NCBI GenBank assembly: GCA_945905715.1
Contig: CAMDPW010000007.1
Coordinates: 1 to 47,010 of the forward strand
DNA length: 47,010 nt
Direction: 5' to 3'
Source of the DNA: Rickettsia typhi
GTDB taxonomy: Bacteria > Pseudomonadota > Alphaproteobacteria > Rickettsiales > JABSSG01
The notes below the pieces were generated by a model. The model did no database searches, was not told the DNA's origin, and worked only from the letters and a program-made list of their open reading frames with translations. A program made the position numbers and the translations under genes. Positions 20,001 through 28,604 of this stretch are shown piece by piece. How positions within the stretch are numbered: the first letter of the stretch is position 1; each line of letters begins with the position of its first letter.

Positions 20001-20671
20001 TACTTACTTCTAATAAAAGGTCTGGCATTCGAATTGCTCAGGATCCATCATTCTAAAGGCTGATTACAGGAAATTAAGAAATTTTAAGAAAAATGTCGGC
20101 ACTACCGTGGTGCTATTTTTTGAATGAAATATACAGGAGCTTCCTGAGGTGTAAATAAAGTAATAATCAGTTTCTTTGCCACCTAGCAGAAACTGCTCAA
20201 TTTGTTTTTTACTTTCTCAATTGAATAATCATTACTTACAGCAACAAAAATTCTATCATCACCTACTATAGTACCTAAATGTACCTTTAATTTTATTTTT
20301 CAAAGCCAGATTATTGGGTTGAAACTACAAATGTTTGCACAGCTTCTTCCATGGCTTGAAATCTTGACGGTCAATTGACCATAATTTTGTAGCACTACCT
20401 CTTTTCGTTTTTATTTTGTCTATCTATACTTAGCAATACTTAACTAAAACTAAAGTCTTTGACATATAAACGCTATTTGATATTATCCTGAAGGAGTTAG
20501 ATTCTAATCAGTTAGCTTTTAAGAAAGATCCAAATTATGTGAGCTTGAAACTAAACTAATTTCACTTAATATGATTCATAATTGATCCTGAAATCTAAAT
20601 CGACACTTTTGAGTATTCCGCTAGATGTGTCTTAATATATCTCAAACATTTAATATAATGATGATTTAAAA

Positions 20672-21730
20672 ATGAGTATAAAACATGATTTTCAAGAGTA
20701 CCAAATGCGTCAAATTGCAACAAACAAAATGCTACAAAGCATAGACCAGTGGATAAGCTGGAAAGAAAATCATTCAATAAAAAAGAAAGATGTGAGACAT
20801 TGGATAGAAAAAGAAACTGATCCTATAGAGGTTATTCAAGAAAAAGGCCTTCATTCAAAATTTGCCGTTACATTTGGTCACATGCCAGCATCACAAATCT
20901 CACTTCTGAAATACATACACACACTAGAGCAACCAAACGTTATAGAACTTGGTTGCTCTAGTGGTAGAATGGCTTGGAAAATACTATTAGCTGGTGGAAA
21001 AATTTTTGCTAATGACCTTCACGGCAATCAAGTCCATAAAGCAAAGAAATTTGTTCATGATAAAATTCCACATAAAATCACTTACCTAACAATAGATTCT
21101 GGCGATGCTTTATCTGTTATTGAACGAAACCATGCAATTGAAGAAAGTTTTCATATTGTTTTATCACAAAACTTAATACACTATCTTACTCCACAAAATT
21201 ATATCAGTTTTACACAAATGGCACATAATCTTCTTCTGCCTGGAGGTAAATTATACCTTACAGGCCAACATATTTATGCATGTATTTCAGATTTATATAA
21301 AGGTTATTTTAATCAATATCCTGATCACGAAGAATCACTTCAATCTCTTTTCAGAAACTCAATAATAGATTCTATGACACTTTATAGTAACTCAGGTCAC
21401 TATTTTTTAAAACGCAACATATCTTTTGACTATATTTCTGCATTAGACAAGGATATAAACTACGAATATTTAATTAATGCTTTTGATAGTAACTATTTAA
21501 GAAAATCATTAGAAAAAGCTGGATTTCAAATAGAAAGTTATATGTGCCTTGATCGTTATGGTGACGAATCAGAATGTTACGATAATTTATCAGAATCTAT
21601 TGAAAAAATTTTCCATCTTGATGACAAAACTCTGATCAAAAGCGCCTTCGTGGTTGTTGAAGCCATGAAACTTTCTGGAGAGCTTATTGCTGACTCTGAC
21701 CATCAAGACGATTTAAAGCATGAATTATAA
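20672..21730 (+). CDS. class I SAM-dependent methyltransferase
   Basis: A 352-residue soluble protein with a Rossmann methyltransferase core. Motif I is VIELGCSSGRMAW, an acidic strand end follows (IFANDLHG), and the post-I/motif IV region is HIVLSQNLIHYLTP. Then comes LLLPGGKLYLTGQH. A roughly 90-residue N-terminal helical extension precedes the core and an acidic C-terminus ends DSDHQDDLKHEL. The substrate cannot be deduced. The gene stands alone between transposase and recombinase remnants, which fits horizontal acquisition. ATG at 20672 is well placed, although an in-frame stop lies immediately upstream. Confidence 0.72.
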   Translation: MSIKHDFQEYQMRQIATNKMLQSIDQWISWKENHSIKKKDVRHWIEKETDPIEVIQEKGLHSKFAVTFGHMPASQISLLKYIHTLEQPNVIELGCSSGRMAWKILLAGGKIFANDLHGNQVHKAKKFVHDKIPHKITYLTIDSGDALSVIERNHAIEESFHIVLSQNLIHYLTPQNYISFTQMAHNLLLPGGKLYLTGQHIYACISDLYKGYFNQYPDHEESLQSLFRNSIIDSMTLYSNSGHYFLKRNISFDYISALDKDINYEYLINAFDSNYLRKSLEKAGFQIESYMCLDRYGDESECYDNLSESIEKIFHLDDKTLIKSAFVVVEAMKLSGELIADSDHQDDLKHEL

Positions 21731-21839
21731 CGACTCTCTTTTGATCAGTAAATCAATCTAAGACTTAATTTATGTCGCTTTAACTAAGTATATAAAGTTG
21801 AAGGAGAGTACTCAATGATCTTGGCTAATTGGTATTTTA

Positions 21840-22028
21840 CTAACTCTCTTTTTTAATATAATCTTTTATTTGATCTTCATAGTCAGTTAATTGTAAATTC
21901 TTACCCTTACCTTTTAGTCTATCAAGGCATTTTCCAGATTGCGTTGCTTTCTCCAATACTTCCTTACTAGTAATGGCAACAAAAAACTGGACTGCTAAAA
22001 TTGCAAAATGAGATATGACTTCAAACAA
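21840..22028 (-). pseudogene. remnant of a serine recombinase (resolvase/invertase) C-terminus
   Basis: The frame opens only from a TTG and ends early. It reads SKEVLEKATQSGKCLDRLKG followed by KGKNLQLTDYEDQIKDYIKK. This matches the hinge and start of the helix-turn-helix of resolvases (RTKxGLxxAKxxGKxLGRPKG...), in which the DNA-binding helices should follow. They are missing, and the catalytic domain is absent. Confidence 0.42.
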
Positions 22029-22042
22029 AAAATTAAAATTAC

Positions 22043-22345
22043 ATGTCTAAGAAAGCAAGGCAATATAGCACAATAGAAAAAACAAAAAATTGTTTTAGAG
22101 ACATTAAAATCTGAAATGACAACAGCTCAAATTAGTAGTAAATACGGCGTTCATTCGACACAAATACTGGTATGAAAAAAATGGTATAGAAAATTTAGTT
22201 AACGGTTTTCAAATGAAACTGACAACAAATGATCAGGATAACCAAGATTTGAGAAAACAACTATATGAGCAAATAGCTCAGTTTAGTATTACTGGCTGAA
22301 AAAAATCTGTATGTTTGGACTTGGAAACTAGAAAAAATATGATAT
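22043..22345 (+). mobile_element. decayed IS3-family orfA (transposase HTH subunit)
   Basis: Across three frames one reads MSKKARQYSTIEKTK, IVLETLKSEMTTAQISSKYG, then WYEKNGIENLVNGFQ and NQDLRKQLYEQIAQ. This is the standard layout of IS3 OrfA: helix-turn-helix followed by a leucine-zipper-like helix. At least two frameshifts are present and no intact orfB follows. Confidence 0.75.
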
Positions 22346-22547
22346 GGACAGTCTGTTACCGCTACAATGATTAAGTTTGATATTAATACAATTCAACATT
22401 GCAAATATAATGAATAATTTCGCTAGTCAAGAGATCGACGTTGTAGAGACGCTACCATCGCTAGTAATGTAATTAAGAAAGTTTTTTCTTAATTTAAAGA
22501 ATAAAAAATGTTAATCAGCAATAAGAGTCAATTAAAAGCAACAAATC

Positions 22548-23198
22548 ATGTCTAGCATACTGAGGTTTGTTACTATTATTAGCGTTATTATAATAATAAC
22601 ATCATTATCTATAATGTTTCTGGTAAAAATCCCGGTAAAAACAAAACAAGATCAAGGCGTCGCTCATAATACTCAAGAACTTGGTATTGGTGGAGACTTT
22701 GTTTTACACGATACTAGTGGAAATGCAGTAGATTCAAAGTATTTTCGTGGCAAGTATATGTTAATTTATTTTGGCTTTACTTTTTGCCCTGACATTTGTC
22801 CAACTAGTTTGTTAGTAATGTCTGAAGTTATAAAAAATTTAGGTACTAAAGCGCAATATCTACAACCAGTTTTTATCACTGTTGATCCAAAACGTGATTC
22901 AGCTAATCAGCTTAAAGAGTATTTTGCTTACTTCGATCCATTAATTTTACCACTGACTGGCACCGAAAAAGAAATATCGGATGTTACAGCTAAATTCAAA
23001 GTATATTACGCTGTTTCAACGGCAACTAAGCATGATGTTGATAACTATTTAATAGATCATTCATCATTTTTTTATTTGGTTGGTCCGAATGGTAAACTTA
23101 TTAAATACTATAATTCCCAGACTTTACCAGTTGATATGGCGCAAGATATTTTATCTTATGCTATTTCAAATCCGGATTATAAATGTAGTGCTAATTAG
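22548..23198 (+). CDS. SCO1/SenC family copper chaperone
   Basis: Membrane-anchored periplasmic thioredoxin-fold protein that delivers copper to the CuA site of cytochrome c oxidase. The 216 residues start with an N-terminal membrane anchor (about residues 7-26, very Ile-rich). The metal-binding motif CPDIC is Cys80/Cys84 in YFGFTFCPDICPTS. The conserved His171 is in LIDHSSFFYLVGPNGK. All copper ligands are therefore present. It is flanked on both sides by transposase debris and no oxidase genes are adjacent. Confidence 0.93.
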   Translation: MSSILRFVTIISVIIIITSLSIMFLVKIPVKTKQDQGVAHNTQELGIGGDFVLHDTSGNAVDSKYFRGKYMLIYFGFTFCPDICPTSLLVMSEVIKNLGTKAQYLQPVFITVDPKRDSANQLKEYFAYFDPLILPLTGTEKEISDVTAKFKVYYAVSTATKHDVDNYLIDHSSFFYLVGPNGKLIKYYNSQTLPVDMAQDILSYAISNPDYKCSAN

Positions 23199-24210
23199 TG
23201 ATAAATTTTTTTAATCTTGTAAGTTACAATAACTAACCTCAATGAAAATACCATCATTTACAATAGGTTTATTATCAAAAAATATTTCTACATACCCAAC
23301 TGAAGTTGAAACACATAAGAAATGAAAGCCAATATAGACCTACCTTACAAGAGCTTTAATCTTGTTGCAGAGCACTACAAATTTTCTTTATTTTTGTTTA
23401 GTATTCAGTAATAATTGTTTTGAGTGGTAATGAAGATATTTTACAAGCTTGATAAATTTTCAATTGATCTGGGTCGGCATGTGTTGATTTTCTGAGATGA
23501 ATAGTTTTACCATTTTGTCGCGTAATGATGTGGTAACACAATAGTGAGTACTGAGTTTTTGATTAATAGTAGACCAGGAATCATTAATATTATGATTGAT
23601 TAACTGATAACGAATGCTATGTAAGATATGATAAGCCAACAGAGTAATAAAAATATGTCCACTTATCCTATCTGTCTTTTGATGATATACCGGTCTAAGT
23701 TCTAGCTCTATTTTTTTCTTTATGTTTAAATAGTAAATCAAGAGACCTCATAAAGACGATCATTGTGGATCATGTTAAAATCAGTACCTAAAACTTCATC
23801 TAATGCACTATTGTTTTTTTTAGATAGTTAGTCGTTGCCACTTCACTTCTGGTAGGAGTATAAATGTTGTTTAGGGCACTACAATTAATGATGTCAGTCT
23901 TTTATGAAAATAAATAGTTTATATCCAGACTTTAAATTTTTCATTTTAGTGAAAATAAGCAATTTTATTAAAAATTAGAAGATTTTAGTTCCAACTTGGG
24001 TCAAGATTACAATAAAATTTTCTGCTCACAAACATTGTGTATTAACATCAACATCGTTAATTACAAACTCTCTAAGAGCAATTACTTATTCAGTAGATAT
24101 TTTTTCGTAATAATGATAACTATATATTCTTAAATTATTCCTAATGTTCAAATAATACTTCTCTACTAAAAAAATTATACTAATATAAAAATGAAATATA
24201 AGTTATTTTT
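23199..24210. other. 1-kb gap with an IS1634-like remnant
   Basis: Apart from the transposase piece at 23460-23850 on the minus strand, nothing recognisable is present. The final 250 bp before coaBC are strongly AT-rich. Confidence 0.5.
23460..23850 (-). mobile_element. C-terminal remnant of an IS1634-family transposase
   Basis: The frame 23741-23460 reads ELRPVYHQKTDRISGHIFIT, then LLAYHILHSIRYQLI, NDSWSTINQKLS and VTTSLRDKMVKLFI. This is the characteristic tail of IS1634-type transposases (RPxxHxKxDRxxGHxFIxxLAYHxxHxIR). Just upstream another frame gives VLGTDFNMIHNDRLYEVS, from the N-terminal part after loss of frame. The bulk of the gene is gone. Confidence 0.7.
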
Positions 24211-25410
24211 ATGCTAACAAACAAGAAGGTTCTTTTAGGCATTACTGGCAGCATTGCTGCAACTAAATGTATAGATTTAGTAAGGCTACTATTAGCAAAG
24301 CAAATCAAACTACAAATAGTGTTAACAGAATCTGCAAATCATTTTGTCTCTCATAATTTATTAAAACAGGTTTTAGGTACCAATGAAGTATATCAAGCCA
24401 ATCTCTTTAATCAAGAAGATGAAATGCTTCATATTACACTTGCGCGTTATTCCGATATTATATTAATAGCTCCAGCTAGCGCTAATTTCATTGCGAAATT
24501 AAGTTGCGGGTTCGCTGATGACTTACTTTCTTCTATTTGCATTGCATCTAACAGCAAGATAGCAATTGTACCGGCTATGAATCAACAAATGTGGCATAAC
24601 AGCTTTACTCAAAACAATCTTAGCACATTAAAGCGGCATGATATATCAATTATTGGCCCAGCTGAAGGCTTACAGGCATGTGGAGATTATGGACAAGGCA
24701 GAATGCTAGAGCCATACCAAATCATCGAAAGTTTGGAGCAGTTAGTAAAATCTAGTAACTCTCTTGCTGGTAAAAAAATTTTAATCACAGCAGGCCCGAC
24801 TATAGAGCGAATTGATGCAGTGAGGTACATCTCAAATTTTAGTTCTGGTAAGATGGGTTATGCAGTTGCAAAAGCTGCGCAACAACTAGGTGCTGAAGTA
24901 GTGTTAATTAGTGGTCCAACTAATTTATCTAAACCTATAAATGTTCAAGTGCATTACATAGAAACAGCTTCTGATATGTTAAACAAAGTTTTTGAGTATG
25001 TTGCGCAATCTGATGTTTTCATAGCTTGTGCCGCCGTAGCCGATTACACGCCAACTATCACGTGTCAACAAAAGATCAAAAAACATCAAGAAAATTTAGA
25101 ACTTACCCTAAAACCGACAGTAGATATAGTAAAAAAAGTAGCAAAAATGGTAAAAAATAAGCCTTTTGTGGTAGGCATTGCTGCTGAAACAAATAACTTG
25201 CTTATTTATGCCAAGAACAAACTCATTGACAAAAATCTAGATATGATCATTGCCAATGACATCTCCAATGGAGCGGTTTTTGGAAGCGAAGTAAATGAGA
25301 TATATATCATGACAAAACATTGTCATCAACCAATCCACGTTCCTAAACAAAACAAAGAAACCATAGCCACTATTATTCTACAACATATTACTCAAATAAT
25401 AAAAAGATAA
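24211..25410 (+). CDS. coaBC: Bifunctional phosphopantothenoylcysteine decarboxylase/phosphopantothenate-cysteine ligase
   Basis: Catalyses two consecutive steps of coenzyme A synthesis. The N-terminal flavoprotein half (CoaC) shows GITGSIAATK, HITLARYSDIILIAPASANF, PAMNQQMW and the substrate-clamp Cys in LQACGDYGQGRM. The C-terminal ligase half (CoaB) shows ITAGPTIERIDAVRYISNFS, SGKMGYAVAKAA, ACAAVADYTP, LKPTVDI and IIANDIS. At 399 residues the length is standard. The gene stands alone, and the ATG at 24211 lacks a strong ribosome site. A retained coaBC means the cell still makes CoA from imported pantothenate or a later precursor. Confidence 0.95.
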   Translation: MLTNKKVLLGITGSIAATKCIDLVRLLLAKQIKLQIVLTESANHFVSHNLLKQVLGTNEVYQANLFNQEDEMLHITLARYSDIILIAPASANFIAKLSCGFADDLLSSICIASNSKIAIVPAMNQQMWHNSFTQNNLSTLKRHDISIIGPAEGLQACGDYGQGRMLEPYQIIESLEQLVKSSNSLAGKKILITAGPTIERIDAVRYISNFSSGKMGYAVAKAAQQLGAEVVLISGPTNLSKPINVQVHYIETASDMLNKVFEYVAQSDVFIACAAVADYTPTITCQQKIKKHQENLELTLKPTVDIVKKVAKMVKNKPFVVGIAAETNNLLIYAKNKLIDKNLDMIIANDISNGAVFGSEVNEIYIMTKHCHQPIHVPKQNKETIATIILQHITQIIKR

Positions 25411-25709
25411 CATCTTATTGAGCAATTATTACTACACAATCTCTTGATGTTTTGGCGTAAGTAGCTCTTGTTACGCTAGCGTTGCACTACACACACTAGA
25501 GGATATCTCGTGCCCAAATATGGTCTACTATTTTACAATGATAGACAATGCTGCAATTATTATTAATTCTTTTTCGATGCGTAAGCACCGACTACGCTCT
25601 AGATGATCTAGATTAAATTTGGTTGAATTTTTACTTAGATTGATCTTTTTTGTAGTGGTTTCTAACAATCAATATCATTGGGTCACTCGCTTCGCTAAGG
25701 AAAAACTCT

Positions 25710-26234
25710 TTATGAACATTGCATATCTAGCTCATGAAAGATTGAACCTAGTAGCTCCGCGTCTTTTTCTACGCTAAGATTGAAATATGGAAATATCTCA
25801 CCATTGTTATAAGAAAGATACGCATTAAACTCAGCTACTATATCTGCATTGTGCTTAAGTATAAAATCGGTCATATTTTGCATATCTGACAAACGACTAT
25901 CATTCTTAATTTCTGCAATTGGATCGTTTTTCAATAAGAAAGTTCTAGCATCAGTAATATTAAGAAAATTCTGCTCCTCGCAATCATGAGAATTGCTACA
26001 CGTATCAGGATGGTATTTTTTAGACATTTCTCTGTATTGCTTCTTAATCAATCTAGGCTCAGACATTTGATCTGCGGGTAGCTCTAAAATTTCTGCAAAT
26101 TTATGTGCTTTTATATGCCAACTTTCCAATACATGTTTATTAAATTGATTTATAACCAATACGGGGACAGATACTTTATGTACCGGAAGACCTAGCTCTA
26201 CTGTAGCTGCATACCACATCGACATTAATGACAT
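25710..26234 (-). CDS. J-domain (DnaJ-like) protein
   Basis: A 174-residue protein with a J-like domain in its middle. A helix RLIKKQYREMSKKYHPDTCS contains the HPD signature (His75-Pro76-Asp77) that stimulates Hsp70 ATPase, followed by NFLNITDARTFLL as helix III. There is no Gly/Phe linker, zinc finger or C-terminal substrate domain, so it is a class III type. The hydrophobic N-terminus (ELGLPVHKVSVPVLVI) is not a convincing signal peptide. The ATG at 26234 has an AGGA site 9 bases upstream. It follows the outer membrane protein gene by 32 bp on the same strand and may be co-transcribed. Its partner Hsp70 or client cannot be inferred. Confidence 0.72.
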   Translation of the reverse strand: MSLMSMWYAATVELGLPVHKVSVPVLVINQFNKHVLESWHIKAHKFAEILELPADQMSEPRLIKKQYREMSKKYHPDTCSNSHDCEEQNFLNITDARTFLLKNDPIAEIKNDSRLSDMQNMTDFILKHNADIVAEFNAYLSYNNGEIFPYFNLSVEKDAELLGSIFHELDMQCS

Positions 26235-26266
26235 CTTATTTTTTCCTAATATTAAAATTATGTTTT

Positions 26267-26893
26267 TTAGAAATTAAATATTACTCCCACACCAAATTCA
26301 TTTGATTGTATTTTTAATTTCAAGGCTTCCACCTGTGAAACGGATCTCCGAGTAATGGCACTAGTACCTTGAACTGTACCTAGGTCGATATATCTATAAT
26401 GTAAATCAACACCAAACTTCTCAGTAAATTTTATTACTCCCCCTACCCCAACGCTCCACATAAAGTTAGAAACAGCTCTACCTTGCGTTGAGATATTTGT
26501 GGATGATAGACTAATTTGAGAGTTATGTAATTTGTTCCTTCCATATCCAAGTCCTGCAGTAAAATACGGGATAAAATTATCCTTACTGTCTGTTAAATTC
26601 AAATAACCATTTAGCATGATTGCTGTATTTTGTACCTTCTTTACTGCTGAAAACTCTTTTCTGGCATCAACTTTCCTATACTGAATATTGAGATCCGATC
26701 TAAAGACGTCATTAAAATGATACCCCACACCCATATTACCGAATGGCCTATTTTCAAAGCTTATGCCAGACACCTGCAGAGGAGAGGTTATACCAGAATC
26801 TATTCTACCATAAAAGCCCTTAAATCCTTCTGCATAAGTATACTGAACGAATATTAAAAATTGTAATATTATTAAATGTAGTAACCTAGACAT
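26267..26893 (-). CDS. opacity-type outer membrane beta-barrel protein
   Basis: An outer-membrane beta-barrel of about 20 kDa. From the ATG at 26893 it has a signal peptide (LLHLIILQFLIFVQYTYA, cut before EGFKG). Alternating strands follow with GYHFNDVFRSDLNIQYR, IPYFTAGLGYGRNK, VGVGGVIKFTEKFGVDLHYR, and a terminal strand ending in Phe (FGVGVIFNF), the BAM recognition signal. This matches the opacity/Omp25/surface antigen families common in Rickettsiales. The upstream in-frame TTG at 26944 would give an unlikely N-terminus. A decayed relative appears at 27662-27772. Confidence 0.85.
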   Translation of the reverse strand: MSRLLHLIILQFLIFVQYTYAEGFKGFYGRIDSGITSPLQVSGISFENRPFGNMGVGYHFNDVFRSDLNIQYRKVDARKEFSAVKKVQNTAIMLNGYLNLTDSKDNFIPYFTAGLGYGRNKLHNSQISLSSTNISTQGRAVSNFMWSVGVGGVIKFTEKFGVDLHYRYIDLGTVQGTSAITRRSVSQVEALKLKIQSNEFGVGVIFNF

Positions 26894-27081
26894 TTTATTA
26901 CCAAATCCATACAAGATAAACCTTGAAAGTGCATTGTACAACAAAGTTGCAAGAATTGCAATCTTACATTGAGATTTTATACAAACTCATAAGACACTAG
27001 ATTATTTAAGCACACCCCCACCCTGTGAGATGTTGTGCATATAAAGTGAAGGCGTAAGGCCATTGTAAGAAAAAAGTATGA

Positions 27082-27384
27082 TATAGTTTTGTAAGAAGAT
27101 TTGATAAGAAAGTGTTAAGTAGATTAAGACCTAGAGCCATAGATTCGATACAACTGTTTGTAGATTTCTATTATCGTGCTCGACACGTTTAAATAGTTGG
27201 TTCGAGTTCAACTTCAGCTTGCAATGTTAAGCAAATTAGCCTAATCGAGGATTTTATAAAAAACCATATTTTAAATTATCACACTATTGGAATTGATATA
27301 AACAAAGATGGTTTCGGCTACCTGCAATACAATCTCGACATCTGTAGAGCGAATCAACTAAAATGTTTAGGTTTTATTTCATAA
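27082..27384 (+). pseudogene. frame with one internal stop, family unknown
   Basis: From 27082 the frame reads FVRRFDKKVLSRLRPRAIDS and QLFVDFYYRARHV, then a TAA at 27190-27192. It continues in the same frame with IVGSSSTSACNVKQISLIED and IGIDINKDGFGYLQYNLDIC to a TAA at 27382-27384. The IVGSSST segment slightly recalls the start of phosphate-binding PstS proteins, but the rest does not fit, so I leave it unnamed. Confidence 0.35.
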
Positions 27385-27661
27385 TTTTTTAACCCATTTA
27401 TTTTGTCTGTGAGTAACTATTTTTAATAAAAACTTATACATAGTGGCGATGATTACTGCTTTAACTGACTTGTCTTTAGCGCATAATTTTTAATAAAATC
27501 CTTTGATTAATAATGCCATTTTATAGAAGCAAGCAGTAACCACATAAAAAAGATTCTAACAATATGTCACCTAATATCACTCTTTCTACTTTATACTACT
27601 TCTATCTCTTTTTATTGAAGCAGGTCCAGCTAGAAAAGTTAATGGCCATTTTTTAGATAGT

Positions 27662-27772
27662 TTATACCTTAAGGCTAACTTTATCACTACTCATGCTCAA
27701 ACTCTGATTCAGATCATTCACATAAACGTCAAGCCTGAACTTTTCTACATTAAATACCAAAAATAATGTCTA
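27662..27772 (-). pseudogene. fragment of an opacity-type outer membrane protein gene
   Basis: A minus-strand frame of about 36 codons reads VFNVEKFRLDVYVNDLNQSL and then SMSSDKVSLKV before a stop. The pattern EKFRxDxYxxDLNxxLxxxxDKVSLK resembles strand and loop sequence of Rickettsiales barrel proteins and the FNDVFRSDLNIQYR part of the intact gene at 26267-26893. The downstream half is lost. Confidence 0.45.
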
Positions 27773-27935
27773 TTATTCATTAGCCTAAGGTCTTGTAAGA
27801 AATTTTAAGGTTTTGTTAGACAAGATGCCTGACCTTGTCCTGTTATTAATGGAGTTTTTTATGACCACGATCTACTTTACTTTGTCAGATGTTGCTTTAT
27901 GCTCAATCTGAGTTTTGAATTTTATTCAGTCCAAT

Positions 27936-28604
27936 ATGAAAACAGAAAACATCAACCTAGAAGATCATTCGCGTCAACGTTATGTACCGATAGCTATTTA
28001 TGACAATGATCAAGTCAGCTCCGCAAAGCCTAAGCCCTTAGTGTTTTTAAATCACGGATCTAATGCGCCAAATACCAGATATTCCTATCTTGCAAATTTT
28101 TTAGCCAATGAAGGATATGCGGTTATTTGCATTCAACATGATTTGATCGGCGATGAGCTAATTTCATTGCCTAAATTCAACACTGGTAAATTAAGCGAAA
28201 CGCGTATGTGTATTTGGGAGTGCTGGGTAGCTAATATCAGCTATACAATCTTTGAACTCAAAAAGATTAAACCTTATTACAATTTAGATGAAATTACTTT
28301 CATCGGCCATTCTACAGGCGGAGATGCAATCATGCTCTTTGCTGCAAAATACCCGAAACTTGTGAAAGAGCTTATTTCTTTAGATGGTCGTCGCTGTCCT
28401 TTTCCAAGAAACGTAAAAACTAGAGTGTTGCTATTTCAGGCGAACGATACAACCACAGATGAAGGAGTAATTCCAGGACAGGAAATTCATCAACTTGCCA
28501 TCAAAGTAATTAAGCTCGACGCAGCTCATCGGCAATATTCCGATAGTGGTACAGATCAGATTAAAAAAGAGGTAATCAAAAACATTGCAGAATTTTTAGG
28601 TTAA
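27936..28604 (+). CDS. alpha/beta hydrolase
   Basis: A 222-residue single-domain alpha/beta hydrolase. The oxyanion region is VFLNHGSNAPNTRYSYLANF, the nucleophile elbow is FIGHSTGGDAIML (Ser in GHSTGG), a candidate acid is in the LLFQANDTTTDEG segment, and the catalytic His is in LDAAHRQYSD. There is no signal peptide. The ATG at 27936 is preferred over an in-frame TTG at 27915. The fold does not reveal the ester substrate. Because the biotin cluster 1.3 kb downstream lacks a pimeloyl-ACP methyl esterase (BioH), this enzyme is a conceivable substitute, but the sequence does not look specifically like BioH. Confidence 0.75.
   Translation: MKTENINLEDHSRQRYVPIAIYDNDQVSSAKPKPLVFLNHGSNAPNTRYSYLANFLANEGYAVICIQHDLIGDELISLPKFNTGKLSETRMCIWECWVANISYTIFELKKIKPYYNLDEITFIGHSTGGDAIMLFAAKYPKLVKELISLDGRRCPFPRNVKTRVLLFQANDTTTDEGVIPGQEIHQLAIKVIKLDAAHRQYSDSGTDQIKKEVIKNIAEFLG

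Larger units (their letters stand above)
19177..20671. other. 1.5-kb gap with transposase debris
   Basis: It holds a possible 37-codon frame (19373-19486) and a minus-strand transposase remnant (19691-20000). Farther up, to about 20420, frames such as IEQFLLGGKETDYYFIYTSG on the minus strand may be the front of the same transposase after many mutations. Nothing intact is visible. Confidence 0.5.
21731..22547. other. gap with recombinase and IS3 remnants
   Basis: It contains a minus-strand serine-recombinase-like scrap (21840-22028) and a plus-strand IS3 orfA remnant (22043-22345). The last 200 bp before the SCO1 gene show nothing recognisable. Confidence 0.5.
26945..27935. other. 990-bp gap with two gene remnants
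   Basis: It holds a plus-strand frame with one internal stop (27082-27384) and a minus-strand fragment of an outer membrane barrel gene (27662-27772). Otherwise I see nothing. Confidence 0.5.

Noticed and set aside
27196-27225. tRNA-like T-arm (GTTGG-TTCGAGT-TCAAC)
   Set aside because: No matching acceptor, D or anticodon arms can be drawn upstream, and the bases lie in a protein-like frame.
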